Source of the DNA: Aliikangiella maris
GTDB taxonomy: Bacteria > Pseudomonadota > Gammaproteobacteria > Enterobacterales > Kangiellaceae
Length of the DNA: 64,000 bases
Direction of reading: 5' to 3'
Assembly: GCF_040719265.1 (NCBI RefSeq)
Contig: NZ_JBFDAH010000010.1
Location: forward strand, 62,001 to 126,000
Position numbers and translations under genes: made by a program
The notes under the pieces: generated by a model
Databases searched by the model: none
Seen by the model: only the letters and a program-made list of their open reading frames with translations
What the model was told of the DNA's origin: nothing
In this document: in pieces, positions 9,329-19,624 of the stretch
Position numbering within the stretch: position 1 is the first letter of the stretch
How the letters are laid out: every line of letters begins with the position of its first letter

Positions 9329-10474
9329 TTAATAAAAGACTTGTCCTTTCATTAAGGTGCGAGCAGTTCGCGTTAGGCTGGCAGATTTTGCAATCCAGCA
9401 GCCATTGTCTTGCACTACATGAGCACTCACTTCAATAACCCCGCCAGGATGTCCAAGCTTTAAACTTTGTGATTTAGCTAAAACCCCTCCCAAGTGCTGG
9501 GCGATTATGGTATCAGGAATTGCCGCTGCCACACCTGCGGCAATGGTACCAGTGCCGGTAAATGCATGATGCACCGCGCCCATCGACAAAATTCGGGCTG
9601 ACAAGTCCTGATCACTGGCAGAAATAACTTTACCATGACTAGAAATAAAATCAGTTGCTTCGCCAATTAAGGCAATTTTGGGGGTTGCAGGTTGTTTTTC
9701 GCGAGCATATTCAGGCGAAGGAGCAGCGTTCATTGCCACCGCACCGATACAACGAATACTCTCTAATAGTTCGGCTAGTTGACTGTCAGCGTTGAGTTGC
9801 TTCTCAATGTCACATAGTGAAATATCTAAATCGGCAGCCCGCACAAAAATGGTTGGATTACCGGCGGCAATCAAAGATGCTTCTATCTTTCCAAAACCTG
9901 GAACTTTTAAAACATCAAGCGGATTAAAGGTTGGCAACACATCATGTGCGGCGCCTAACCCTGGTAGCAAAAACTCTATCGTAACCGGAGAAGCACTGCC
10001 ATTTACGCCAGCAATTGTATAGTCACCTTGATAAAGCGGCTTACCATCTTTAACCCAAGTATGTACCACATAACGTTGTTGCTGATTTTCCTGCCAGACA
10101 CTAATCGGTATTAAACCATCTTTTTCTGGTTTAACCAGACCTTGTTCGATAGCAAAAATACCGACAGCGGAAGCCAAATTACCGCAGGTGCCGGAATAGT
10201 CAATGAGTGGTTTATTTATTGAAACCGCACCAAAATAAAAGTTTACATCACAATCCGATTTAGTCGCAGGACTAATAATGACTATCTTACTGGTGCTTGA
10301 TGTCGCGCCCCCCAGTCCATCAATTTGTTTACCATAAGGATCGGGACTACCCATTACTTTCAGTAAAATACTATCACGCTCATCCGGATCCTCTGGAAGA
10401 TCTGATTTGAGAAAAAAGACGCCTTTGCTGGTTCCACCACGCATCCAGGTTGCAGGAATGTTATTATCCGACAT
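9329..10474 (-). CDS. prpF: PrpF-family isomerase (2-methylaconitate isomerase-like)
   Basis: A 381-residue protein of the PrpF family, which has a diaminopimelate-epimerase-like fold. Diagnostic pieces are MRGGTSKGVFF at residues 11-21, DGLGGATSSTSK near 52-63, DYSGTCGNLASAVG in the first half with a family cysteine, and GHPGGVIEV in the second half. PrpF isomerises cis/trans 2-methylaconitate in the 2-methylcitrate pathway of propionate use; close relatives are 4-oxalomesaconate tautomerases. None of prpB, prpC or acnD is in the window, so the substrate is open. It lies 94 bases downstream of the glycosyltransferase on the same strand, probably with its own promoter. Confidence 0.85.
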   Translation of the reverse strand: MSDNNIPATWMRGGTSKGVFFLKSDLPEDPDERDSILLKVMGSPDPYGKQIDGLGGATSSTSKIVIISPATKSDCDVNFYFGAVSINKPLIDYSGTCGNLASAVGIFAIEQGLVKPEKDGLIPISVWQENQQQRYVVHTWVKDGKPLYQGDYTIAGVNGSASPVTIEFLLPGLGAAHDVLPTFNPLDVLKVPGFGKIEASLIAAGNPTIFVRAADLDISLCDIEKQLNADSQLAELLESIRCIGAVAMNAAPSPEYAREKQPATPKIALIGEATDFISSHGKVISASDQDLSARILSMGAVHHAFTGTGTIAAGVAAAIPDTIIAQHLGGVLAKSQSLKLGHPGGVIEVSAHVVQDNGCWIAKSASLTRTARTLMKGQVFY

Positions 10475-10568
10475 GAATTATTTTTGCTTTATAGTAGAAA
10501 GCTAAAATTTTAAATGAGATTCTGCAGTATAACAACCGTTGAATCTATCCCTGTCAAAAGAGAACAGA

Positions 10569-11912
10569 TTAATTCATAACGCCTGCACGAACCCATCGTT
10601 GCCATTGTAGTGATTCGCGACGAATAAGTCGCTTGAGAGATCGCCATAGTGCTTGAAACTCAACGATATCGATTATATAAAAAATAATCCAGGCAACCGG
10701 AGCCAGCATAAGCAAGTTTGCATGAAAGCGCCGCTTTGAATCAAATAAGATCTGCATCCCAATGATTAAACTCATCAGCACAATGACAAAAGCGAGTGGG
10801 AAGTAGTCACTGGCAAAAACGGTATAACCATAAAACAATAACAGTAATGGTCCTTCCAGTAACAAAGTAAATTCTGCATAAACAGCCAAAGGTAAAATTA
10901 AAAATGTTAAGTAAGGCTGATGCTTTTTATTGTTACTGAAAAACAATCGGCGGTGTTTTAAAAAAGTCAATATCCGCCCATATTTCCAACGGAGTCTTTG
11001 GTTACATAGTCCGGTCCAATCAGCGGGGCCTTCAGTATACACAACCGCATCTGCAGCATAACGGGTTTTATATCCTTTCGCTAAAATTCGGGTCGACATT
11101 TCAATATCTTCAGTAATAATCTGATGATCAAAACCGCCAACCGCTTTTAGCACTGACTTACGATAAGCGGCTGCAGCACCACCAATAATGTAAACAGAAT
11201 TAAAAACCGAATCGGCTCGCTTAAAAAAGAATCCATATAAATATTCCAGCTGTTGAATAATCGCTAAGGGCTTTTTCTTATTACCAATCACTACATTACC
11301 AGCCACTGCGCCAACTTTGGGATCGTTAAATCGTTTGACTAAATTAGTCACAGTATCTTTATCCATTACGCTGTCGGCATCTACAGTTATAATAATCTCA
11401 CCACTAGCAAACTTCAGCCCCTGATTTAGGGCTCGGGCCTTTCCACCATTTGGTAGTCTCAAGTATTTAATTTTAGGTTTACAAAATTGGATATGCTGAT
11501 AATCACTTAAAAATTGGGTCACTAAATCATGAGTCTTATCAGTAGAACCATCATTAATAACAATGACTTCTAAATTATTATAATAGGCATCTAAAACTGA
11601 ATTTAAGGTTTTTATAATACCAACTTGCTCATTCCAGGCAGGAATTAATACCGTAACCAGCGGTTCAATTGGTGGGTATTTAAGACGACCAAGCGCCTCA
11701 AAAATAGAATAAAAAGGTGCAATTATCAGCTGTAAAAAATATTTAATTAAGATAGGTAATAACAAACAAAAAACAACTAATCGAATGGTTCCAAGACTTT
11801 CTACCGGTTCGGGTTGGGTTGTCAGCGACAAATATATAATCGCAACCGATAATGACAGTAGCAAACCCAATGCAACAAATAACAATAATGATTTTTTATC
11901 AAATTTTTTCAT
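10569..11912 (-). CDS. Processive family-2 glycosyltransferase, membrane bound
   Basis: 447 residues. Two N-terminal membrane segments (about 9-30 and 42-62), a GT-A catalytic domain, then C-terminal membrane helices (about 325-420). Catalytic signatures are complete: NDGS at 120-123, DAD at 178-180, TED at 267-269 and QRLRW at 305-309, the D,D,D,QxxRW set of processive synthases. This resembles PgaC/IcaA (poly-N-acetylglucosamine), NodC and hyaluronan synthases. UDP-sugar transfer into an extracellular polysaccharide is the likely role, but there are no pgaA, pgaB or pgaD partners nearby, so the product is unknown. A long 429-base leader region precedes it. Confidence 0.85.
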   Translation of the reverse strand: MKKFDKKSLLLFVALGLLLSLSVAIIYLSLTTQPEPVESLGTIRLVVFCLLLPILIKYFLQLIIAPFYSIFEALGRLKYPPIEPLVTVLIPAWNEQVGIIKTLNSVLDAYYNNLEVIVINDGSTDKTHDLVTQFLSDYQHIQFCKPKIKYLRLPNGGKARALNQGLKFASGEIIITVDADSVMDKDTVTNLVKRFNDPKVGAVAGNVVIGNKKKPLAIIQQLEYLYGFFFKRADSVFNSVYIIGGAAAAYRKSVLKAVGGFDHQIITEDIEMSTRILAKGYKTRYAADAVVYTEGPADWTGLCNQRLRWKYGRILTFLKHRRLFFSNNKKHQPYLTFLILPLAVYAEFTLLLEGPLLLLFYGYTVFASDYFPLAFVIVLMSLIIGMQILFDSKRRFHANLLMLAPVAWIIFYIIDIVEFQALWRSLKRLIRRESLQWQRWVRAGVMN

Positions 11913-12341
11913 AAGCCCACCAATAAAAGTCTGCTGTTAAAAGTTTTAACGACCATACCCTTATTTTTTGCAGGATTATGCCAGTAACAAAATTAGGTTG
12001 AAAGCTTAAATTATCTCTTTAAGATATATTTAATCACTTGTTCGGTTAATATGTGACCGACTTCGCTAATTTTGTCAAAAAACGGTCACAAACACTTTAC
12101 AAATAAAAAATAGCAAAATAAGTATTTGATTTTTAAATGGTTTAATAATCAGTTCAGTTTAAAATAAGCTTTAATAGAGGTTAAAAGCATTAACAACCTG
12201 TTGTTTCATTAACCCGAGAGTATCTAAATAGCTTTATTTTCAAGAACTTGTTAATAAATAGTTATTACATTATTTATTAGAAGATTCTCCAGAGAATAAC
12301 CAACAATAATGACAGTCAATAGTGATAAAATATCGCATTTG
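11913..12341. promoter_or_regulatory. Upstream region of the glycosyltransferase with an 8-bp inverted repeat
   Basis: No gene here. TGTGACCG at 12052-12059 is repeated inverted as CGGTCACA at 12083-12090, 23 bases apart and about 140-180 bases upstream of the minus-strand glycosyltransferase start. The spacing is wrong for CRP; it may be an operator for another dimeric regulator. The remainder is AT-rich with no clear promoter. Confidence 0.35.
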
Positions 12342-13940
12342 TTAAGTAAAACGATGCTCACTTTGAAGTAATTTAAGTACTTCTCCTGGCAAGATAGGTT
12401 TTGAAAAATAAAAACCCTGTACATATTGGCAGGGAAACTGGCGTAAGATCTCTAACTGAGGCAAGCTTTCAACGCCTTCTGCGGTCACTTCAATCGATAA
12501 GGATTGCGCTAAAATAACCGTTGCCCTCACAATCGTTACATCTTCTGCTTTTTGGTGAATATTATCGAGAAATGACTTATCAATTTTTAACTTATCAAGA
12601 CTGAGCTTTTGTAGACAATTTAATGAAGAGTAACCCGTTCCAAAATCATCCAGCGCCAGCGTCACCCCTAATGCTTTAAGTTGAGTGAGTGTTTTAATTG
12701 CATGGTTGGGATCATTCATAATAGCCGTTTCAGTTAACTCAAGCTCAAGAAACCGCGCCGCCAGCCCTGTTTTCCGCAAAATATATTCTACTTTTTCTGC
12801 AAAGTTTTCTTGCTTTAATTGCATTGCGGACATATTGACCGAAACCTTAATCGGTTCAGCGTAGTGTGTCTGCCATATTTTTAATTGAGTACAAGCTTCT
12901 CGTAATACCCATTCACCAATTAAAATGATAAGTCCATTTTCTTCGGCCAAGGGAATAAACTCTGTGGGAGAAATATTTCCAAGCTCTTCATCCTGCCATC
13001 GAATTAAGGCTTCAACAGCGACAACTTTACCACTTTGCAAATCTATTTGAGGTTGATATAACAGATAAAAAGCATCTCTTTCGAGTGCTTGTCGTAAACG
13101 AGAAATAATTAAAATTTTTCGTTTAGCAATCAGGTTCATATCGGCAGCAAAAAAACGAAAAATATTTCTGCCAGAGCGTTTGGCATGATACATTGCTGTA
13201 TCGGCATGTTTAATTAATTCGTCAGCCTCGTTACCATCTAACGGATAAGTTGCAATACCAATGCTGCAACCTATTGATACTTCGACAGTTTCAATATCAA
13301 ATCCTTGTTCTAAAATTGCCAGTAGCTTTTGAGCAACAGTGCTGGCGAACCGAGGATTTTCCATTTCCTGCAAAACCACAATAAATTCATCACCCGATAT
13401 TCTCGCTAAGGTATCACCTTGACGCAAGGTGCTTTTAAATCGTGCTGCAACTTGTTGCAATACTAAATCACCAGCATGATGCCCAAAGCTGTCATTTATT
13501 GTTTTAAAATGATCCAAATCGATAAATAAAACACCAAGTAATACATTATTTCTTTTGGCTTGTAGTATCAAATGTTGCAATCGCTCAATACATAAAGCTC
13601 GATTTGGCAACCCGGTTAATGAATCATAAAAAGCTAATTGATGGGCTTTATGTTCAGCAATTTTTCGACTTTCATTTTCTCGCTTGATTCGCCGTAAATT
13701 ACGAAATGTTAATATCATAAAAGCAATGGAAGATAGCATTAAAAAAGTCAAAAACTCATCAACTTCAAGGTGTTCATATTGCACGGAAAGATGAACCAGC
13801 TTTTCAAATGCATCAACTTCAACAAAAACTAAAAATAAAATAAGCGTGATACAAAAAGTAATCCAGATTTCTACATCGATAGACGAAGCCAACCGAGTTA
13901 TTTTATGTAAAATGGATTTCAAAGCGAGCACCTTCAACAA
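12342..13940 (-). CDS. Membrane GGDEF-EAL cyclic-di-GMP protein
   Basis: 532 residues. Two N-terminal membrane segments (about 23-42 and 62-79) are followed by a GGDEF domain (about 102-265) and an EAL domain (about 275-530). The cyclase site reads SGDEF at 182-186, Ser replacing the first Gly, which some active cyclases tolerate. The EAL domain has the full catalytic set: EAL at 310-312, DDFGTGYSS beginning at Asp431, and EGVES. I therefore expect phosphodiesterase activity with a GGDEF domain that is either active or regulatory. There is almost no periplasmic sensor, only a short loop of about 20 residues. It is divergent from hrpB. Confidence 0.88.
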   Translation of the reverse strand: MLKVLALKSILHKITRLASSIDVEIWITFCITLILFLVFVEVDAFEKLVHLSVQYEHLEVDEFLTFLMLSSIAFMILTFRNLRRIKRENESRKIAEHKAHQLAFYDSLTGLPNRALCIERLQHLILQAKRNNVLLGVLFIDLDHFKTINDSFGHHAGDLVLQQVAARFKSTLRQGDTLARISGDEFIVVLQEMENPRFASTVAQKLLAILEQGFDIETVEVSIGCSIGIATYPLDGNEADELIKHADTAMYHAKRSGRNIFRFFAADMNLIAKRKILIISRLRQALERDAFYLLYQPQIDLQSGKVVAVEALIRWQDEELGNISPTEFIPLAEENGLIILIGEWVLREACTQLKIWQTHYAEPIKVSVNMSAMQLKQENFAEKVEYILRKTGLAARFLELELTETAIMNDPNHAIKTLTQLKALGVTLALDDFGTGYSSLNCLQKLSLDKLKIDKSFLDNIHQKAEDVTIVRATVILAQSLSIEVTAEGVESLPQLEILRQFPCQYVQGFYFSKPILPGEVLKLLQSEHRFT

Positions 13941-14532
13941 CCCTTTGAGGTTTCCATTAACTTTTTTAGTGTATCCATTTGCTAACTCTCATTTATTTTT
14001 AGATTATTTGTTAGCGTCAAGTAATTTATACCAGTAGACATATTCACAACCTGTACAAGTTTCAAGCTTAAACACGCGCTGAAATTCATAAAATTACCAA
14101 CCAATAGTGTTTTTTTGACATGAATTCTTATCGTTTAAATATACCGATTGATAATTATTCACTCTAATTTTGCTGAATTGCAAGCTAATCGTTTAACAAT
14201 TGTTCAAATATGCCATAAGCTCGGCCCTGTTAACGATGTGCTTATCTCACAAATTAACGCAAAAATTTATTTTTATAACTTTTTATCGTTAAAACCAATA
14301 TTTCCTTTGATTTTAAACAACCATTTATAATCCAATAAAAGATAGCAATTCGTCCGCTGATTCACAACGCCAGCCCATCACAATACCAGTCTACACACTC
14401 TAAACTATAAGATGATAATTAATTGATTATGTTACAATGGCGAAGAACAAAACTTATATTATTTACATTACTGATTATTATTACTAACTCACGACTCAAT
14501 TGACACTTTTTAATTAAAAAGCGATTCATCAG
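13941..14532. other. Divergent intergenic region, no gene seen
   Basis: 592 bases between the GGDEF-EAL start and hrpB. It is AT-rich and should contain both promoters, but I cannot single out good -35/-10 pairs. A short frame at 14148-14330 has no ribosome site and no protein-like composition. Confidence 0.5.
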
Positions 14533-17124
14533 GTGATAAATTTTCAATCCATAAAACTGCCAATTGTTTCTCAATTAGCACAAATTAAACAATTACTTCA
14601 ACAGCATTCTAGCTTAATTTTGCAGGCACAACCCGGGGCAGGTAAAACAACATTAGTCCCCTTAGCTTTGTTAGATTGCATACCAGAAAAACAAAAAATT
14701 TTACTACTCGAGCCACGAAGACTGGCAGCAAAAAATGCCGCATATTACATGGCAAAGCTTTTGAACCAAAATGTAGGCGATACTGTTGGCTACCGTATTC
14801 GGCACGAATCAAAAGTATCAAACAATACACGTATTGAAGTTATTACCGAGGGTATATTAACTCGAATGCTGCAAACCGATGCAGAGTTACCCAGTGTTGG
14901 GTTAATTATTTTTGATGAATTTCATGAGCGCAGTATTCATTCAGATTTAGGGCTTGCCTTTGCCATCGATGTTCAGCAAGCGCTAAGGGATGACTTAAAG
15001 TTAATCATTATGTCAGCCACTATTGATACACAATCCATTGCAAAACTACTTAACAATGCCCCCTGCGTTCAAAGTGAAGGGAAGATTTTTCCGGTTGAAA
15101 TTATTCATCACCCTCCTCCATCACAAACCAGCTGGCAAAGTCATTTGTGTCACACAATCATTCAGATTATTAACAACGATATTAAATTAACCCAGTCAAC
15201 AACCTTGCGTAGCAGTGAAAACCTGTTAGTCTTTTTACCGGGTGTCGCAGAAATAAAGCAAGTTGAAACGCAGTTAGCTCAGCAAGCGGCTAACCAAACT
15301 AATATTCGTGTTACTCCCTTATATGGCAGCTTACCATTTAACGAACAACAAATAGCTATACTTCCAAATGCCAATTATCGCAAAATTATTTTAACAACAA
15401 ACCTGGCTGAATCAAGTTTGACTATTGAGCAAGTTGATTGTGTGATTGATAGTGGTCTGGTCCGGCAAAGTGTATTTGATCCCAATACGGGGTTTGACCG
15501 CTTAGTAACTCAAAAAATATCACAAGCATCGGCCAATCAACGCAGTGGTCGAGCAGGACGCCTCAAAGCAGGAATTTGCTTTCGACTGTGGCATCAACAT
15601 GAAACATTACGTGCCCAAAGTATACCGGAAATATTACGCACCGATTTAATGTTGCCAGTTTTAGAGTTATCGCATTGGGGTGTAACCGACTTACACCAGC
15701 TAGCATTGCTAGATAAACCTGGTGAGGCGAATATAAATCAGGCTCAGTCAATCTTAAGGCAGTTTAATGCACTAGATAACAGCGACAAAATAACCGCTTA
15801 TGGTATTCAACTTCTAACCTTCGGCGTTCATCCCAGAATTGCTCACTTATTGAGTTGCAGCTTAGCAAATGAGTGTCTCGATATCGCTTGTATTATTGCC
15901 GCATTACTTGAAGATAACACGCGAAAAGAAGCAATTAACTTTGCCAATTTACTGATAGATGTTATCGAAAAGCTACACTCCCCCAAAGGACAAGCGATAA
16001 CTATTTTAAAACATGCTCGTAACCTCTATCAAACAGTAAAAAAGCAGGCACAAACAGCACAAGGAAAATCGCTCTGTCTTGTACGAGCAACCCAACAATT
16101 ATCACAAGCATCAAGTATATTAGCTTACGCCTTTACCGATAGAATTGCCAAGAAAAGAGGGAATGGCTATCAGCTGGTTAATGGCACCGGCGCACAAATT
16201 AGCTCGAGTGAACATTTTAATGCAACATTTATTGTCATTACTCGATTAGGCGGCAGTAGCCAGCCAGCCAAAATATTTCAGGCAATTGAAATCCCTTTAC
16301 CAGTCCTTGAAAAACAGTTTAGCCATTTATTTAAAACACAAGAAACCGTTATTTGGGATCAAGCAAAGAAACAAGTCGTGTGCGAACAACAATGCTATTT
16401 TGGCGCAATTCAATTATCAGTCAAACCACTTTCAAATACCAATCAACACCAGCGGCAAACAGCGCTGCTAGAAGGTATTCGAAACAACGGTATTTCAATA
16501 CTACCCTGGGATGAGTCGCTTTCACAATGGTGTGCCAGAGCCAATTTGTTTTTCAAATTACAACAGAACAACTTTGATTCTGACAATATATCAACAGATA
16601 AAATATTAACCGATGCAATACCGACAGAAAAATCATTCGACTTTACTGAACCCGGATTAATAGCAACATTAGATGACTGGTTAATGCCTTACTTAATTAA
16701 CATCAAACAGTTATCAGATATTACACCAACGCTGCTATTCAATGCGTTAAAAGCACAACTAACCTGGGAAAAACAACAATCGCTAGATAGACTACTACCA
16801 GAAAGAATTACATTGGCAAGCGGCACTCAAGCAAAAATTGATTATACGCAAGGTGAAAAACCCGTTTTAGCGGTCAAGTTACAAGAAATGTTTGGCGAAC
16901 ATCACTCACCCAATATTGCAGATGGGCAAATTTCACTAATCATACATCTATTATCACCAGCACAAAGACCCTTACAAATAACTGAAGACTTGGCAAGCTT
17001 TTGGCAAAATAGCTACCAACAAGTTAAAAAAGAAATGAAAGGAAAATATCCTAAACACCCCTGGCCAGATAATCCACTTAAAGCCAAAGCGACAAATAAA
17101 ACCAAAAAAATGCTTAATCAATAA
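14533..17124 (+). CDS. hrpB: ATP-dependent helicase HrpB
   Basis: 863 residues, normal for HrpB, a DEAH/RHA-type superfamily-2 helicase. Motifs in order: Walker A QPGAGKTT at 33-40, DEFH at 128-131 (the DEAH box with Phe in third place), SAT near 160, and QRSGRAGR near 336. The HrpB-specific C-terminal domain follows, ending in the family-typical HPWPDNP. The cellular substrate of HrpB is not firmly known. The start is GTG at 14533: an in-frame TAA lies only 18 bases upstream and the Walker A follows at the usual distance, so no longer start is possible. The 3' end overlaps the converging gene by 7 bases. Confidence 0.95.
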   Translation: MINFQSIKLPIVSQLAQIKQLLQQHSSLILQAQPGAGKTTLVPLALLDCIPEKQKILLLEPRRLAAKNAAYYMAKLLNQNVGDTVGYRIRHESKVSNNTRIEVITEGILTRMLQTDAELPSVGLIIFDEFHERSIHSDLGLAFAIDVQQALRDDLKLIIMSATIDTQSIAKLLNNAPCVQSEGKIFPVEIIHHPPPSQTSWQSHLCHTIIQIINNDIKLTQSTTLRSSENLLVFLPGVAEIKQVETQLAQQAANQTNIRVTPLYGSLPFNEQQIAILPNANYRKIILTTNLAESSLTIEQVDCVIDSGLVRQSVFDPNTGFDRLVTQKISQASANQRSGRAGRLKAGICFRLWHQHETLRAQSIPEILRTDLMLPVLELSHWGVTDLHQLALLDKPGEANINQAQSILRQFNALDNSDKITAYGIQLLTFGVHPRIAHLLSCSLANECLDIACIIAALLEDNTRKEAINFANLLIDVIEKLHSPKGQAITILKHARNLYQTVKKQAQTAQGKSLCLVRATQQLSQASSILAYAFTDRIAKKRGNGYQLVNGTGAQISSSEHFNATFIVITRLGGSSQPAKIFQAIEIPLPVLEKQFSHLFKTQETVIWDQAKKQVVCEQQCYFGAIQLSVKPLSNTNQHQRQTALLEGIRNNGISILPWDESLSQWCARANLFFKLQQNNFDSDNISTDKILTDAIPTEKSFDFTEPGLIATLDDWLMPYLINIKQLSDITPTLLFNALKAQLTWEKQQSLDRLLPERITLASGTQAKIDYTQGEKPVLAVKLQEMFGEHHSPNIADGQISLIIHLLSPAQRPLQITEDLASFWQNSYQQVKKEMKGKYPKHPWPDNPLKAKATNKTKKMLNQ

Positions 17125-18236
17125 TTCATCCATTGCTGGATATTGGGCCGAAAATAATAGGCAATGCCAACAATAAACAGCAATATTACACTGCAATAAA
17201 TCATTAAATGTATCTTCACGTTTTTCTTGCGACGCCATTTTTTCTTTTGCTTAATCAAAGAACGTGTCCATTCAAATGGTTTCATAGGCGCCATATTATA
17301 AAGTCTTTCAACATAAGTCTGCGTAGTATGTGGTACGGTATGTTGCAATATCCTCGCTAAAATAATAGCCCTGTCAATACAGGTTTGTGGTATTTTTTCT
17401 TTATAATATTTTGCAATCTGTGACAACTGATTGGATTCAAATCCGAATGCAACCCACGGAATATCTTTTTGTGTTGAGTACCAGGTTGCTTTAGCAATTT
17501 CGGGTATCATTAAACAAAGTAATGTCCGCTCTATATCAGCCTGATTATGACTGACGACAAAGTCAGCTTGTTGAAAAAGCGCTTTAATTCGCGCACTATC
17601 AAATGGCTTTAACGCTTTAGAGCGCATCCGAAGTCTATATTGATTAACCAGTTCAAATGGTAGCTCTTGCGCTACATTGCGAAGCCCCCAATAGCTATCA
17701 ATAATTTTTCCATTTTTTGCACGCGAAGAAAACTCTACCAGCACCAAGCCTACTTGAATAATTTCATCTTGTTCAGTACGTCCTGTATAGGCAACATTAA
17801 CCGTTAACACTTTGCGAGATTGCTGGAAAAAAGGGATTTTCCTGGGATCAATTCTTGGTTTTACCGTTTGCAGCGTACCAATATGAATATGTTCATCTTG
17901 CTCGTCATTTTTGACCAGCGCTAATTCTGGTTTACCAGATCCGGCTGGATAAGTATTTTTGCGTCGATTAAGGTTTTGCTTAATCAGTCGATTAACCTTG
18001 TCAATTCTTTCATAAATTGCCACTAAATCTTCGACAGCGTGACTATCAAGACGGGCAAAGCGTTGTAATATAGCAATTTCTTTGTGGTAGGCTTTATAAG
18101 CACGATAAAGATCGGCCAGTTGAGTATAGTAATCTGCGCTGACAGTTCCTTCGTTTTTTAGCGCGACTAACTCTGTTGTATCGATGAGTGAAAGTAAACG
18201 TTTTTCTGTATTTTTGGTTAAATTAGGTTTATTCAT
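17118..18236 (-). CDS. Membrane-anchored DnaQ/RNase T-fold protein, probably catalytically inactive
   Basis: 372 residues. An N-terminal helical part (1-130) is followed by a region resembling DnaQ-type 3'-5' exonucleases: VLTVNVAYTGRTEQDEIIQ near 143-161 aligns with the exo I motif, and ADFVVSHNQADIERTLL with exo II. In exo I the catalytic Asp-x-Glu is replaced by Asn-Val-Ala, so metal-dependent cleavage is unlikely. The C-terminus has a Lys/Arg-rich stretch (KQKKKWRRKKN) and one membrane helix (IHLMIYCSVILLFIVGIAYY), placing the domain in the cytoplasm as a tail-anchored protein. The fold call is by eye and should be treated as moderate. It overlaps the hrpB end by 7 bases on the opposite strand. 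Confidence 0.6.
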   Translation of the reverse strand: MNKPNLTKNTEKRLLSLIDTTELVALKNEGTVSADYYTQLADLYRAYKAYHKEIAILQRFARLDSHAVEDLVAIYERIDKVNRLIKQNLNRRKNTYPAGSGKPELALVKNDEQDEHIHIGTLQTVKPRIDPRKIPFFQQSRKVLTVNVAYTGRTEQDEIIQVGLVLVEFSSRAKNGKIIDSYWGLRNVAQELPFELVNQYRLRMRSKALKPFDSARIKALFQQADFVVSHNQADIERTLLCLMIPEIAKATWYSTQKDIPWVAFGFESNQLSQIAKYYKEKIPQTCIDRAIILARILQHTVPHTTQTYVERLYNMAPMKPFEWTRSLIKQKKKWRRKKNVKIHLMIYCSVILLFIVGIAYYFRPNIQQWMNY

Positions 18237-18736
18237 TTTATAATAATTTGTCGTCTTGATTCAGGTACGACAATAATGCATTTTGCTATTATTGTTACTT
18301 AGCAAATCCCTACTTTAACTTTTCAACAACATGATCAATATTTTTTGTTGTCCCTCACAATCAAAAATGTAATTGAGCGATTACCCTGAATATACTGATT
18401 TAAATTGCACAATAACGCTCTTCATTCTTACCACTTGCGTTTTTGTTGCAACCTCTAATGTTTCATTCTTTTTAAATGATTGACTGGATAAAACCAAAAC
18501 TGCTTCAATAAGAGTTGGAAATTATAAATTAAGCAAATGTCTGATTTATAATATTTTTATATGATTTATATTTATAAAAATTTGAATTTTAATTTGTATT
18601 AAAATTTATTAACCGTTTTTCTAATTTTCAGTAAACAGCCAAGTTTAAAAACGTTGGCTGTTATTAATGGTGTCAACTTAACATTAAGTCAATGTGTTCG
18701 TCATTATTTAAAAAAATATTAAATTAGCAAAATCTG
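18237..18736. other. Intergenic region with a hairpin behind the polyamine operon
   Basis: No gene. AACAGCCAA at 18634-18642 and its exact complement at 18654-18662 form a 9-bp stem about 75 bases past the aguB stop, a possible operon terminator though without a clean T-run. Bases 18237-18420 should hold the promoter of the exonuclease-fold gene. Confidence 0.45.
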
Positions 18737-19594
18737 TTACAATTTCAAAATACGCTGGTAGTGCTCAGGTCTTCTGTCTCGAAAAAGTCCCCAACTTACA
18801 CGTTGCTCTGCAATCAAATCTAAATCAAACTGCTGACAAATAACACCACTTTCATTTCGGTCCAGTCGAGTGAGTATCTTACCAAATTGATCACAAATAA
18901 ATGAACTTCCATAAAAATTAATTTCACAAGTTTGACCGACTTCACATCCTATCCGATTAGAAGCAACAATCGGCACCATATTAGCTGCGCCATGACCACA
19001 CATAACGGTTTGCCAATGTTCGCATGAATCCCAGTCAGGCGCTTGTGGTTCGCTACCAATTGCAGTTGGATAAAAGATTACTTCAGCACCTTTTAACGCT
19101 AAAATTCTTGCAGCTTCTGGAAACCATTGATCCCAACAAATTGCCGCTCCCATGCAACCGTAACGGGTTTGCCAAACTTTAAATCCAGTATCACCGGGAG
19201 AAAAATAATATTTTTCCTGATAGCCAGGTCCATCGGGAATGTGGGCCTTTCGATAATTATCCAGAATCGTTCCATCGGCATCTATCATAGCCAGAGAATT
19301 AAAATAATTATTTTGGCTTTTCTCAAAATAACTCAAAGGCAATACCACTTCAAATTTTTTTGCAACTTGAGCAAAATGCTTTAATAATGGAGAAGTTTCA
19401 AATTCTTCAGCCCAGCTAAAATAACTGGCTAATTGATCTTTACACCAATATTCACCGGCAAAAAGCTCTTGCAACAAAACAACATTAGCACCTTGCTCGG
19501 CAGCTCGTTCAACTAAAGACTCGGCTGTCGCAATATTTTCATCACGCAATTTACTGGCTTTAAACTGTGTAGCAGCAACACTAACCATTCTCAT
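18737..19594 (-). CDS. aguB: N-carbamoylputrescine amidase
   Basis: 285 residues, a nitrilase-superfamily amidohydrolase that converts N-carbamoylputrescine to putrescine, CO2 and ammonia in the cytoplasm. The catalytic triad is visible: Glu43 in LLQELFAGEYW, Lys116 in YRKAHIPDGPGY, and Cys153 in GAAICWDQWFPE. Length and C-terminal RRPEHY fit AguB. The start ATG has AAGG about 9 bases upstream; a second in-frame ATG two codons later is less well spaced. It is the last gene of the speD-speE-speA-aguA-aguB run, 30 bases behind aguA, and completes the agmatine route to putrescine. Confidence 0.93.
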   Translation of the reverse strand: MRMVSVAATQFKASKLRDENIATAESLVERAAEQGANVVLLQELFAGEYWCKDQLASYFSWAEEFETSPLLKHFAQVAKKFEVVLPLSYFEKSQNNYFNSLAMIDADGTILDNYRKAHIPDGPGYQEKYYFSPGDTGFKVWQTRYGCMGAAICWDQWFPEAARILALKGAEVIFYPTAIGSEPQAPDWDSCEHWQTVMCGHGAANMVPIVASNRIGCEVGQTCEINFYGSSFICDQFGKILTRLDRNESGVICQQFDLDLIAEQRVSWGLFRDRRPEHYQRILKL

Positions 19595-19624
19595 GAGAAT
19601 AACCTTTTTAAAATTGATAAATTT

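Noticed and set aside
12052..12090. CRP-like TGTGA/TCACA site
   Set aside because: CRP half sites are 6 bases apart; here they are 23 apart.
14148..14330. 60-codon frame upstream of hrpB
   Set aside because: No ribosome site, poor composition; lies in a divergent promoter region.
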